DNA of 14,371 bases from Pirellulales bacterium (GTDB taxonomy: Bacteria > Planctomycetota > Planctomycetia > Pirellulales > Thermoguttaceae), in NCBI GenBank assembly GCA_030605745.1, contig JAUWHT010000242.1:1-14371 (forward strand). The letters are read 5' to 3'. Position 1 is the first letter of the stretch. Every line of letters begins with the position of its first letter. Position numbers and translations under genes: made by a program. Below the pieces are notes generated by a model, which saw only the letters and a program-made list of their open reading frames with translations, did not search any database and was not told the origin of the DNA. Shown piece after piece: positions 7,610-14,311 of this stretch.

Positions 7610-8464
7610 TCACCGGACAAACGCTCGGCAGCGTGATTCGGTTTCCGCCATGAGCAGTTTCACTCGCCCGGAGAAATAACGTAAATCGGCTTCGGTGATC
7701 CGGTACTTGGGATCGTAGCGCGCGCCGATGTAGGCGTGGTCGAAGTTCTCGAATCGGTCTTTCTCTTCTTTCGTTGCCCGGGGAAAGAAGTCGGGCAGGT
7801 CGGGGATGACTTCGTGGATTGCGACGTCGAACCACTCGAGACGATGATTGTAGGGAGTGTAGTTGGTGTAGACGAGCAGCAGGGCCTTGTACGCCGATTC
7901 AGCGGCTTGCTGGAGATTGAAAGCGGCGAGGTTTAGCCAGCCTTTTTCGAGGCCAAATCGAAAGACCTCATAAAAACGTTCCGCCCATTCAAACCAATTG
8001 TCAAAATGCTCCTGGGCGGCTTCCCTTCTTTCCTCGGGCGTCAGTTTCTCGCGGATCGTCGGTACGAAGACGCCCGAATCGAACAGCGCGATGCCTTCGA
8101 TAAAGATGTCGTTGAAGAAGTAGTGCTGCTTCTTCAGACTGTCCGCCAGATACCATCGGTCGTGAACGATCACTCGTGGATAAGCCGACAGCCCGAGCGC
8201 TCTGAGTCGCTCATGCACCACCGCCCAGATATGCCCGTTGCGCACGGTGTCCTTTTCGGTCGTTACGACGAGAATGTCGTAGTCTGAGGCCGCGCCCGAC
8301 TTTCGATCCGGCGCGAGGTCCTTTTCTTCCTTGTAGTCACCGCGCGCATAGGAGCCGTACAGGACGACCATTTCCACATCGTCGCACGTTTGGCGAATCG
8401 TCTCGGTCAGCCGGCGCAATTCCTCGCGTTTGCGATTTGGTAGATGTTCCAACGTGTCTTTCAT
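7610..8464 (-). CDS. Single-chain nucleotidyltransferase-HEPN protein
   Basis: 284 residues from ATG 8464, with GAGGAG 10 nt upstream; an earlier ATG at 8482 is possible. The N-terminal domain is a minimal nucleotidyltransferase: GSYARGD (37-43) and, after an unusual insert of about 17 residues, SDYDILVV with Asp61 and Asp63 as metal ligands. The C-terminal domain from about 145 is HEPN-like: NLQQAAESAYKALLLVY (183-199), NHRLEWFDV and ARYDPKYRITEADL (248-261). In two-gene MNT/HEPN modules, MNT adenylylates and silences the HEPN RNase; here both parts are fused. I see no clear Rx4-6H RNase motif in the HEPN half, so it may not be a nuclease and the protein may modify another target. It could also be a stand-alone nucleotidyltransferase of unknown role. 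Confidence 0.85.
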   Translation of the reverse strand: MKDTLEHLPNRKREELRRLTETIRQTCDDVEMVVLYGSYARGDYKEEKDLAPDRKSGAASDYDILVVTTEKDTVRNGHIWAVVHERLRALGLSAYPRVIVHDRWYLADSLKKQHYFFNDIFIEGIALFDSGVFVPTIREKLTPEERREAAQEHFDNWFEWAERFYEVFRFGLEKGWLNLAAFNLQQAAESAYKALLLVYTNYTPYNHRLEWFDVAIHEVIPDLPDFFPRATKEEKDRFENFDHAYIGARYDPKYRITEADLRYFSGRVKLLMAETESRCRAFVR

Positions 8465-8592
8465 TGTGAAGGGACTCCTCATCTTGGATTTTACCCCAAG
8501 TGTTCGCAGTAAAAAAGGGGTGGGGGCTGGTTGTTCAAGAGAGTACTGCTATGACCGACCGCTTGAAGTAGTTCCCGCACAAATTGCTGTAG

Positions 8593-8648
8593 TAGCCGGG
8601 ACACAACGCGTCGCGGGAATGCACCCGCGGGGCGTTGCCCCCCGGCTA
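8593..8648. repeat. Long imperfect intergenic hairpin
   Basis: Tagccggg (8593-8600) pairs with cccggcta (8641-8648); aacgc (8605-8609) with gcgtt (8632-8636); cgcggg (8612-8617) with cccgcg (8624-8629), leaving a 6-nt loop. It lies in the 8465-8711 gap, after the end of mnmA and before the MNT-HEPN gene, both on the minus strand. It could slow or end transcription from mnmA, but no T-run follows on that strand. The rest of the gap shows nothing nameable. Confidence 0.65.
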
Positions 8649-8711
8649 TTGCAACTACAAGAATCACGCGAAAACTTCATTCCGCTGTTACTGAATTCCA
8701 AATTTCGATTT

Positions 8712-9743
8712 TCACTCGATCCACCCGCCGCCCAGCACTCGATCGGCGTCGTAGCACACGGCCGCCTGGCCGGGGGCGATGCCGTGGCACGGCTCGTCAA
8801 AGTCGACGTGGAACCGCCCGCCGGGCAAAGCCTCGACCGTTGCATCAACGGGCCGGCTGCGGTAGCGAATCTGCACCCGGCAACGCAGTAGCTGGACCGG
8901 CTCGTCGATCAGCCAGTTGGCTTCGCCAGCGGTGAGTTCGCGTCTGGCAAGCTCGTCGCGGGCGCCGATCACTACCCGCCGGGTATCCGGTTCGATCCGC
9001 ACGACGTATTGCGGCTGGCCGAACGCGATCCGCAGACCCTTGCGCTGGCCGATCGTAAAATGTTCCAGGCCGGCGTGTCGGCCGACCACCTCCCCGTCGG
9101 TCGTGACAATCTCGCCCGAGGTGTCCAACCAGCCACGGTGCTGCTTGACAAATCGGGCGTGGTCCCCATCGGGTATGAAACATATCTCTTGGCTTTCACG
9201 CCGCTCGGCCACCGGCAGCCCCAGCCGGCCGGCGATCCGGCGAATCTCGTCCTTGCGATACTCGCCCAGCGGGAACTTTAGCCGCCCGAACAACCGCCGC
9301 TGGATGCCGAACAGAACGTACGACTGGTCCTTCGAGGCGTCGCGGCCGCGGCACAAGGCGATTTGCCCGTCGTCGGTCCGCAGCAATCGGGCGTAATGCC
9401 CGGTGGCCACGAACTCAGCGCCAATGCTCTCGGCGTACTCCAGCAGCTTGCCAAACTTCAACCAGGTGTTGCAGCGGATGCACGGGTTGGGCGTGCGTCC
9501 GGCGGTGTACTGCTCGACAAAATAATCGACGATGCGGCCGAACTCCTGCTCGAAGTTCACCGTGCAGAAGGGTGCGCCGAGCAAGTCGGCCACCCGGTGT
9601 GCATCCTCCGCGTCGGCCCCGTTGCAGCGGCCCTGCCCGTGCCGCATGAACAGCCCGACCACATCATGCCCCGCCTCGCGCAACAGCCAGGCCGCCACGC
9701 TGCTATCCACCCCCCCGGACATGGCCACTACCACGCGTGACAT
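8712..9743 (-). CDS. mnmA: tRNA-specific 2-thiouridylase
   Basis: 343 residues from ATG 9743, preceded by AGGA with a 5-nt spacer; an in-frame TTG at 9761 was rejected. MnmA uses ATP and a persulfide sulfur to make 2-thiouridine at position 34 of Lys, Glu and Gln tRNAs, improving decoding. Landmarks: the PP-loop MSGGVDSS (8-15), TPNPCIRCN with catalytic Cys88, ATGHYAR (113-119), RDASKDQSYVLF, and SQEICFIPDGD with the second catalytic Cys188. The length is slightly below the roughly 365 residues of the E. coli enzyme but all motifs are intact. The gene stands alone, facing away from the lipoprotein gene. Confidence 0.96.
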   Translation of the reverse strand: MSRVVVAMSGGVDSSVAAWLLREAGHDVVGLFMRHGQGRCNGADAEDAHRVADLLGAPFCTVNFEQEFGRIVDYFVEQYTAGRTPNPCIRCNTWLKFGKLLEYAESIGAEFVATGHYARLLRTDDGQIALCRGRDASKDQSYVLFGIQRRLFGRLKFPLGEYRKDEIRRIAGRLGLPVAERRESQEICFIPDGDHARFVKQHRGWLDTSGEIVTTDGEVVGRHAGLEHFTIGQRKGLRIAFGQPQYVVRIEPDTRRVVIGARDELARRELTAGEANWLIDEPVQLLRCRVQIRYRSRPVDATVEALPGGRFHVDFDEPCHGIAPGQAAVCYDADRVLGGGWIE

Positions 9744-9773
9744 ACAATTCCTGTCCAGCAAATACCCGTTTAG

Positions 9774-9895
9774 CCCAGATTATTCATCATGTGGCACACC
9801 CAGAACGTAGTGATGGGTGTGTTCCGCGTATACCACGCCCTTCGCTGCGCTCAGGGACGTGCCACCCACTACATAGTGCCAATGAATAATCCGGG
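9774..9895. repeat. Palindromic element, copy 1, with inverted flanks
   Basis: The outer arms 9774-9787 (cccagattattcat) and 9882-9895 are inverted repeats with one mismatch in 14. Inside, gtggcac (9791-9797) pairs with gtgccac (9859-9865), and cacaccca (9795-9802) can alternatively pair with tgggtgtg (9814-9821). The 31-bp segment 9835-9865 is identical to 13803-13833 in the second copy. It has no coding capacity. It resembles a small non-autonomous element. Confidence 0.75.
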
Positions 9896-9901
9896 TTTAG
9901 C

Positions 9902-9919
9902 CGCCGCGTCCACGCGGCG
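9902..9919. other. Short GC-rich hairpin
   Basis: Cgccgcg (9902-9908), loop tcca, cgcggcg (9913-9919): a 7-bp perfect stem just right of the palindromic element and upstream of the lipoprotein promoter. Without a T-run it is not a standard terminator. Confidence 0.45.
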
Positions 9920-9954
9920 CAGCTCCCGATCGAAGTGTATCACCCGCCTACCGC

Positions 9955-9983
9955 TTTTCCAATCCGGTCGCCCATGGTACAAT
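9955..9983 (+). promoter_or_regulatory. Weak candidate promoter for the lipoprotein gene
   Basis: TACAAT at 9978-9983 is a good -10 box; TTTTCC at 9955-9960, 17 nt upstream, is a poor -35 box. It would give a leader of about 60 nt before ATG 10049. Confidence 0.35.
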
Positions 9984-10048
9984 GCCTGATGGATCGTTTC
10001 CGAATCCAGCGGTAACACCGGACCAACCCTGTAGGAGCTTTGGCTATC

Positions 10049-10447
10049 ATGCGAACTCTCAACAAACCGACCACTCTTCTCGCCGCTGTGCTGGCCCTGC
10101 TGATTGGGCTGTTCGGCTGCAGCCGCAGCGACCGGCCGGAGTTGGGCGAGGTCACCGGCAAGGTAACGCTCGACGGCCAGTCCCTTTCGGCGGCCACGGT
10201 CGTGTTTTCCCCGACCGAGGGCGGCCGTCAATCGATGGCAGTCACCGACGCGGAAGGCAACTTCGAGATAATCTACATCCGCGACATCAAGGGCGCCAAG
10301 ATCGGGCCGCACAAGGTCCGCATCACCACAGCCACCGAAGAAAAGCCCGAGGAACGCCTGCCAGCCCGCTACAACGCACAGACCGAACTGACCGCCCAGG
10401 TCCAGCCGGGTAGCAACGAGATTCCATTCGGGTTGACCTCCGAGTGA
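10049..10447 (+). CDS. Small lipoprotein with carboxypeptidase-regulatory-like fold
   Basis: 132 residues from ATG 10049, with AGGAG at 10033-10037. Residues 1-23 are a lipoprotein signal (LLAAVLALLIGLFGC) with the lipobox LFGC, so Cys24 is the likely lipidated residue. The mature part has one Ig-like domain of the planctomycete type: GEVTGKVTLDGQSLSAATVV, then VTDAEGNFEI, then HKVRI. Such proteins occur in many copies in planctomycete genomes; their role, probably in the periplasm or envelope, is not known. The last bases carry the predicted promoter of the next gene pair. An in-frame TTG at 10040 is too close to the ribosome binding site to be the start. Confidence 0.88.
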   Translation: MRTLNKPTTLLAAVLALLIGLFGCSRSDRPELGEVTGKVTLDGQSLSAATVVFSPTEGGRQSMAVTDAEGNFEIIYIRDIKGAKIGPHKVRITTATEEKPEERLPARYNAQTELTAQVQPGSNEIPFGLTSE

Positions 10448-10461
10448 ATCTGGTGTAGCAT
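10433..10461 (+). promoter_or_regulatory. Predicted promoter of the Phd/RelE-type pair
   Basis: TTGACC (10433-10438), a 17-nt spacer and TAGCAT (10456-10461). The -35 box lies inside the last codons of the lipoprotein gene. Transcription would start near 10468, giving a leader of about 39 nt with AGGAGGT at 10495-10501. Confidence 0.5.
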
Positions 10462-10506
10462 TCAATTAGGTGCGAATTCAGTGTGGCTGAGATAGGAGGT
10501 AAATCC

Positions 10507-10797
10507 ATGCTTGAGTTAACTAGGGACATACACTCGCTGACCGATTTCAAGCGGAGAACAGGCGAGTTTGTCGAGCAGATGAAGCGTACCGGCAACGCGC
10601 TGGTGCTGACGGTCAACGGCAAAGCAGAGTTGGTGGTCCAGGATGCCGAATCTTACCAGAAGCTGCTGGAATTGAAGGACCGGGCTGAAGCGATCGAGGG
10701 AATCCGAAAAGGCCTCGAGTCAATGAAGGCCGGTCGAACTCAGCCGGCCAAGGAAGCCCTCGAAGAACTTCGGAAGAAGCATGGAATACCACATTGA
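10507..10797 (+). CDS. Phd/YefM-type antitoxin
   Basis: 96 residues from ATG 10507, with a near-perfect ribosome binding site AGGAGGT (10495-10501); an in-frame GTG at 10483 was rejected because it lies upstream of that site. The N-terminal half has the Phd/YefM pattern (LTDFKRRTGEFVEQM, then ALVLTVNGKAELVVQDAESYQKLL), which binds DNA. The C-terminal half (residues 55-96) is charged and helical, the part that wraps and blocks the toxin. It overlaps the toxin gene by 17 nt and probably represses its own promoter together with the toxin. Confidence 0.88.
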   Translation: MLELTRDIHSLTDFKRRTGEFVEQMKRTGNALVLTVNGKAELVVQDAESYQKLLELKDRAEAIEGIRKGLESMKAGRTQPAKEALEELRKKHGIPH

Positions 10798-11089
10798 GGT
10801 TACCGCAAAAGCGAAAGCTGAGGCCGAAGAAGCCTATCTCTGGATATACCGCAATTCTCCGGCCAACGCGGTCAAGTGGTACAACGGCTTGGATGATGCG
10901 ATTCAATCACTGTCGCGGTACCCGACCATGTGCCCGCTGGCGCCGGAACATGCGTCTTTCAAGCAGGAAATCCGACAGCTTCTCTATGGCAAACGATCGG
11001 GTGTCTATCGGATTCTCTTCACAATTGAGGGTGATCTGGTTACCGTGCTTCACGTTCGACATGCTGCAAGACAGTTTCTGGAGCCCTGA
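10781..11089 (+). CDS. RelE/ParE-superfamily toxin
   Basis: 102 residues from ATG 10781, inside the end of the antitoxin gene. The fold pattern is clear: a strand, two helices (AKAKAEAEEAYLWIYRNS and AVKWYNGLDDAIQSLSRYP), then a sheet (IRQLLYGKRSGVYRILFTIE and LVTVLHVRHAARQ). The motifs YRILF and VLHVRHAAR are where RelE-type mRNA interferases and ParE-type gyrase poisons both carry key residues, so sequence alone does not settle which activity this has; the partner type (Phd/YefM) and the basic C-terminus fit either. It ends 29 nt before prfB. Confidence 0.87.
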   Translation: MEYHIEVTAKAKAEAEEAYLWIYRNSPANAVKWYNGLDDAIQSLSRYPTMCPLAPEHASFKQEIRQLLYGKRSGVYRILFTIEGDLVTVLHVRHAARQFLEP

Positions 11090-11118
11090 CTGTTTTGTCT
11101 TTCGCCAGTAGGCATACC

Positions 11119-12262
11119 ATGGACAGAGAACTAATCGACCAGGCCGAGGCCATCCAGAAGCAGATACTCCAGCTTCGGGACTCTCTTTGACTACGCTGGC
11201 AAGCTCTCTCAAGCCGCTGCAATCGAGAAGCGGATGACCGCACCAGATTTCTGGAGTAACCAGGAGAAGGCCCAGCAGGTCGTCGCCGAGTTGAAGCAGA
11301 TCAAGGCGATCATCAGGCCGCTCGACGAGGTCGGCAAGATGTCCGACGACCTGGCGGCAATGATTGAGATGGCCGAGGAAGACGAAGCCTTCGCGGCGGA
11401 AGTGCCCGACCAGTTGGACCGGCTTGGGCAGGCCACCGATGAGTTGGAAACCAAGGCCCTCTTAGACGGCCCGTTGGACTCCAACGCCGCTATCATGACT
11501 ATCAACGCGCGGGACGGCGGTACCGATGCCAACGACTGGGCCGAAATGCTCCTGCGAATGTACCTCGCCTGGGCGCAAAAGAACGACTACCAGACGGAAC
11601 TGCTCGACCGCCAGGACAACGAGGAGGCGGGCATCAACAGCGCCAGCATCGCCGTCCGCGGCCCGATGGCCTACGGCTACCTGAAGGGCGAGAGCGGCAT
11701 GCACCGGCTCGTGCGCATCAGCCCCTTCAACGCTGAAGGAAAACGCCAGACCAGCTTCGCCGCCGTGGACGTGGCGCCCGAGGTCTCCGACCAGATCGAG
11801 ATCGAAATCCGCGACGAGGACGTCCGAGAAGACGTGTTTCGGGCCAGCGGGGCCGGCGGGCAGCACGTCAACAAAACCTCCAGCGCGATCCGGCTGACAC
11901 ATCTGCCCACAAACATCGTCGTACAGTGCCAAAACGAGCGGAGCCAGCACAAGAACCGGGCAACTGCGCTAAAGATGCTCCGCGCCCGGTTGGCCAGGCT
12001 CGAAGAAGAACGGCGTGAGGCCGAACAGGCGGCAAAGTACAACCAGATGCCCAAGGTCGGCTTCGGCTCGCAGATCCGCAGCTACTTCCTCCATCCCGAC
12101 CAACGTGTGAAAGACGCCCGAACCGGTCACCTGGTGGGCAACTTCAACAGCGTGCTCAACGGCAACATCCAGGAGTTCCTGGACGCCTATCTGCGGTTCC
12201 GGGTGCAGAGAAGGGGCCAGGGACCAGGGGCCAGAGACCAGGGGCCAGGGGCCAGGGATTAG
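11119..12262 (+). CDS. prfB: Peptide chain release factor 2, made by programmed +1 frameshift
   Basis: The gene reads from ATG 11119 through 23 codons to TGA at 11188-11190, then shifts forward one base and continues from GAC 11189 to TAG 12260-12262, giving about 380 residues. RF2 recognises UAA and UGA and releases the finished chain. Both key motifs are present: SPF (residues 201-203), which reads the stop codon, and GGQ (246-248), which triggers hydrolysis, in GAGGQHVNKTSSAIRLTH. The length up to DAYLRFRVQ is normal; the last 15 residues (GQGPGARD then QGPGARD) come from a 14-bp DNA repeat and are not part of the family. The ribosome binding site is weak (AGG at 11110-11112). A hairpin terminator follows. 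Confidence 0.95.
11173..11191 (+). promoter_or_regulatory. RF2 autoregulatory frameshift site
   Basis: CTTTGAC (11185-11191) is the classical slip site: tRNA-Leu on CTT slides one base forward when UGA is slowly decoded, so low RF2 favours making RF2. In E. coli an AGGGGG element sits three bases before CTT; here that position holds CGGGAC (11176-11181), so the Shine-Dalgarno-like stimulator is only partly kept. Confidence 0.93.
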
Positions 12263-12269
12263 GGATTGG
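12213..12269 (+). repeat. 14-bp tandem repeats at the end of prfB
   Basis: Units ggggccagggacca (12213-12226), ggggccagagacca (12227-12240), a half unit ggggcca (12241-12247) and ggggccagggatta (12248-12261), followed by a gggattggg tail. The array supplies the last 15 codons and the TAG stop of prfB. Confidence 0.85.
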
Positions 12270-12288
12270 GGGCTATCTGCCAAGAGGG

Positions 12289-12311
12289 GGCGGCAGTTCA
12301 CTGCCGCCTTT
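12289..12311 (+). terminator. Hairpin terminator after prfB
   Basis: Ggcggcag (12289-12296), loop ttca, ctgccgcc (12301-12308), then a short T-run (12309-12311). The perfect 8-bp GC stem and tetraloop fit an intrinsic terminator, but the T-run is short. It lies 26 nt after the prfB stop codon and before the next promoter. Confidence 0.6.
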
Positions 12312-12335
12312 CGGTATCCTCCATGCGTGATTGGG

Positions 12336-12363
12336 TTGCATTGATGGCCTAGGTCCGTATAAT
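12336..12363 (+). promoter_or_regulatory. Predicted promoter of the membrane protein gene
   Basis: TTGCAT (12336-12341), a 16-nt spacer and a consensus TATAAT (12358-12363). Transcription would start near 12370, which rules out the in-frame ATG at 12362 and supports ATG 12431. Confidence 0.6.
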
Positions 12364-12430
12364 GTCAGAAAGTGGGTGCCAATTTAGCGGCCCGTTGAGT
12401 TTTTCAATAGGCTGTTTAGGGGATTTTGCC

Positions 12431-13732
12431 ATGCTGGAGCAGGACAACGGTACACTCAGAACGGTGGCCTGGTCGGAGATTTGTCCCTGGCTGGGCATTT
12501 TTCGGACCTTTCGGCTGGCAATCAGCTTCCGCGTGTTGTTGCTTGCGGCGGTTGCCATCTTGCTAACCCTGATCGGCTGGGCGATTTTCGGTTCGATCTT
12601 CTCGGTCGGTCCGGAAGCCAGCCGGTGGATGAGACCGCACGAGGGATGTCCCTGGCTGGCAATCGAGGAGGCCGTTCCGGACAGCCCCGCCCTGCCCGAT
12701 CTGCGCAACCCGATGGCCGCCGACCGGCTTGCGCCGACCACCCGGTGGGTCCTGGATCCGTTTTTCGGGGCCTGGGCGTATCTCAGCCGCCCGGCGTGGG
12801 AAGTCTTCAATCCAGAGTTAAATATCACCGGCCTGGCCTGCTCGGTGTTATGCGGGCTGTGGTCGCTGGCGATTTGGGCCTTTTTCGGCGGGGCGATCAC
12901 GCGAATTGCGGCGGTCAAGCTGACCTGTGACGAGCGGATCGGTTCGGCGGCCGCACTGCGCCATGCCTTCTCGAAATGGCCGGCCTACTTTGCCGCGCCG
13001 TTGTTCCCATTGCTGGGCGTCCTGCTGGCTGCGCTGCCTGTATGGTTCCTCGGCCTTCTCCTGCGGGCGAACGTAGGTGTCCTTCTGGCGGCGCTCATCT
13101 GGCCGCTCGCGCTGGTGGCCGGCCTGCTGATGGCCGTGCTGCTGTTGGGATTGATCTTCGGCTGGCCGCTGATGTGGGCCACCATCAGCACCGAAGGGAC
13201 CGATAGCTTCGACGCCCTGAGCCGCTCCTACGCCTACGTGTTCCAGCGGCCCCTGCACTACCTGTTCTACGCGCTGGTCGCCGCGGTGCTGGGCGCGCTG
13301 GGGTGGCTGCTGGTGTCGAATTTCGCCGCTGGTGTCGTCAGCCTAAGCTACTGGGCAGCTAGCTGGGGCTCCGGCACAGCTCAGGTCATGCCCGGCGGCG
13401 ACGAACTGACCGGTATCGGCTATGCCGGGGCGGTGCTGATCCGCTTTTGGGCCGGATGCGTCAAGCTGCTGGCGGTGGGCTACATCTATGGCTACTTCTG
13501 GACCGCCTCGACCGCCATCTACCTCCTCCTGCGTCACGACGTCGATGCGACCGAGATGGACGAAGTCTTCCTTGATGAAGACAAAAGCGAGCAGGACTAC
13601 GGCCTGCCTCCACTAGAGACCGACGAAGCCGGGGCCCCGGTGGTGGCCGACCAGCAGCCCGACGTCGCGCCGGACGGTACGCCGGGTGGAATGGCCGAAC
13701 CCACCGAAGAAGAAGGACCCGCGCAGAAATAA
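12431..13732 (+). CDS. Polytopic membrane protein of unknown function with acidic C-terminal tail
   Basis: 433 residues from ATG 12431, with AGGGGA at 12418-12423. Hydrophobic segments lie at about 33-55, 131-156, 186-210, 216-245, 275-297 and 340-367, so about six membrane spans, with a polar loop of about 75 residues between the first two. A cytoplasmic-looking stretch GWPLMWATISTEGTDSFDAL (244-263), followed by SRSYAYVFQRPLHY, is the most motif-like part. After the last span comes DVDATEMDEVFLDED and a Pro/Glu/Asp-rich, probably disordered tail to the C-terminus. It reads like a planctomycete-specific membrane family; no catalytic motif is visible and I assign no function. It appears to be a single-gene unit with its own promoter. 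Confidence 0.88.
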   Translation: MLEQDNGTLRTVAWSEICPWLGIFRTFRLAISFRVLLLAAVAILLTLIGWAIFGSIFSVGPEASRWMRPHEGCPWLAIEEAVPDSPALPDLRNPMAADRLAPTTRWVLDPFFGAWAYLSRPAWEVFNPELNITGLACSVLCGLWSLAIWAFFGGAITRIAAVKLTCDERIGSAAALRHAFSKWPAYFAAPLFPLLGVLLAALPVWFLGLLLRANVGVLLAALIWPLALVAGLLMAVLLLGLIFGWPLMWATISTEGTDSFDALSRSYAYVFQRPLHYLFYALVAAVLGALGWLLVSNFAAGVVSLSYWAASWGSGTAQVMPGGDELTGIGYAGAVLIRFWAGCVKLLAVGYIYGYFWTASTAIYLLLRHDVDATEMDEVFLDEDKSEQDYGLPPLETDEAGAPVVADQQPDVAPDGTPGGMAEPTEEEGPAQK

Positions 13733-13734
13733 GC

Positions 13735-13852
13735 TGTACAAATTGGTGGCACGCCCTGAGGAACGAAGGGTGGCAAGGTGCCCCAAGCAAGGTGCCCCAA
13801 ACACGCCCTTCGCTGCGCTCAGGGACGTGCCACTCTTGGTGGAATTCGTACA
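13735..13852. repeat. Palindromic element, copy 2
   Basis: The left arm 13746-13772 (gtggcacg, ccctgag, cgaaggg in order) pairs imperfectly with the right arm 13802-13833; the last 31 bp (13803-13833) are identical to 9835-9865. Flanks tgtacaaatt (13735-13744) and aattcgtaca (13843-13852) are inverted with one mismatch. It begins right after the membrane protein stop codon, so it could act in 3' end formation. There is also a short direct repeat, aaggtgcccca, at 13775-13785 and 13790-13800. Confidence 0.75.
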
Positions 13853-13878
13853 AGTTATTTGTGCGCGGGCCCTAAAAC

Positions 13879-13902
13879 GCCCCCGGACTGCGGTCCGAGG
13901 GC
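13879..13902. repeat. 10-bp intergenic hairpin
   Basis: Gcccccggac (13879-13888), loop tgcg, gtccgagggc (13893-13902): a 10-bp stem with one C-A mismatch. It is another short palindrome in the 13733-14311 gap. No T-run follows. Confidence 0.6.
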
Positions 13903-14200
13903 TATTCTGGTGGAAAAATAGTGTACCCATCATGCACCTACAGAATGCTCTGCAGCAATCGTCCGCCGACCGGGGCGCCCTGTAGGATTCGGCAAATCGC
14001 AGCCCGCAGTGGCCGCCCCTGACTACCGACGTGCACAGTTTGACCTCTGCATAGTGCCCCATAGCCAGTTCCTGGCCGGTAGAGTGGATCTTGATCGTTG
14101 AGCAGACTCTCATTGCGCCCTTTGCGTACAGGGCGCCAAAGAAATTGATCGACTCAACGACTTCCTTAAGCACCCCACTGATGTCGATGAAAACGTCCGG
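13903..14200 (-). pseudogene. Possible remnant of a gene, cut at its 5' side
   Basis: On the minus strand one frame stays open across this stretch and reads, from about 14200 downward, DVFIDISGVLKEVVESINFF, GALYAKGAMRV, and later VKLCTSVVRGGHCGLRF. Its third codon positions are GC-rich and its hydrophobic pattern looks protein-like, unlike the translation of the repeats further down the frame. There is no start codon with a ribosome binding site: the best candidate, GTG 14173, falls inside the apparent domain. One explanation is the 3' part of a gene broken by the element that begins near 14205. I recognise no family, and it may be a chance open frame. Confidence 0.22.
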
Positions 14201-14213
14201 GCAGAAACATCCA

Positions 14214-14231
14214 CCCGTCCTAAAGGACGGG
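14214..14231. other. Perfect hairpin near the possible IS end
   Basis: Cccgtcc (14214-14220), loop taaa, ggacggg (14225-14231). Such hairpins occur close to the ends of some insertion sequences and also as terminators; no T-run follows on the plus strand. The rest of 14232-14261 shows nothing else I can name. Confidence 0.5.
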
Positions 14232-14261
14232 CCTAATATGACAGCGCCACATTAGCTCAAG

Positions 14262-14306
14262 ACCTCCACAGGCGAACGCCGATAACGGTGTACAACACAT
14301 GGAGGT
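14262..14306 (+). promoter_or_regulatory. Ribosome binding site and complementary anti-RBS segment
   Basis: Acctcca (14262-14268) is the exact complement of tggaggt (14300-14306), which contains the GGAGGT ribosome binding site of the gene starting at 14312. If both are transcribed together the site would be folded away. Insertion sequences use such folds to stop outside transcripts from driving transposase; that reading is inference. Confidence 0.45.
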
Positions 14307-14311
14307 GAAAG

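Noticed and set aside
7736..8287. Plus-strand frames opposite the MNT-HEPN gene
   Set aside because: Shadow frames; the minus-strand protein has clear domain motifs across the same stretch.
8988..8996. Ggttcgatcc, resembling a tRNA T-loop
   Set aside because: It lies within mnmA coding sequence and no acceptor stem or anticodon arm fits around it.
11188..11190. TGA read as a disabling frameshift in prfB
   Set aside because: It is the conserved RF2 autoregulatory +1 frameshift site CTTTGAC, at the expected codon.
12362..12430. 23-residue N-terminal extension of the membrane protein
   Set aside because: Its ATG overlaps the consensus -10 box, and the good ribosome binding site at 12418-12423 points to ATG 12431.
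13613..13902. Continuation of the minus-strand frame from 14173 into the membrane protein gene
   Set aside because: This part only translates the palindromic element and the antisense of the membrane protein's acidic tail.
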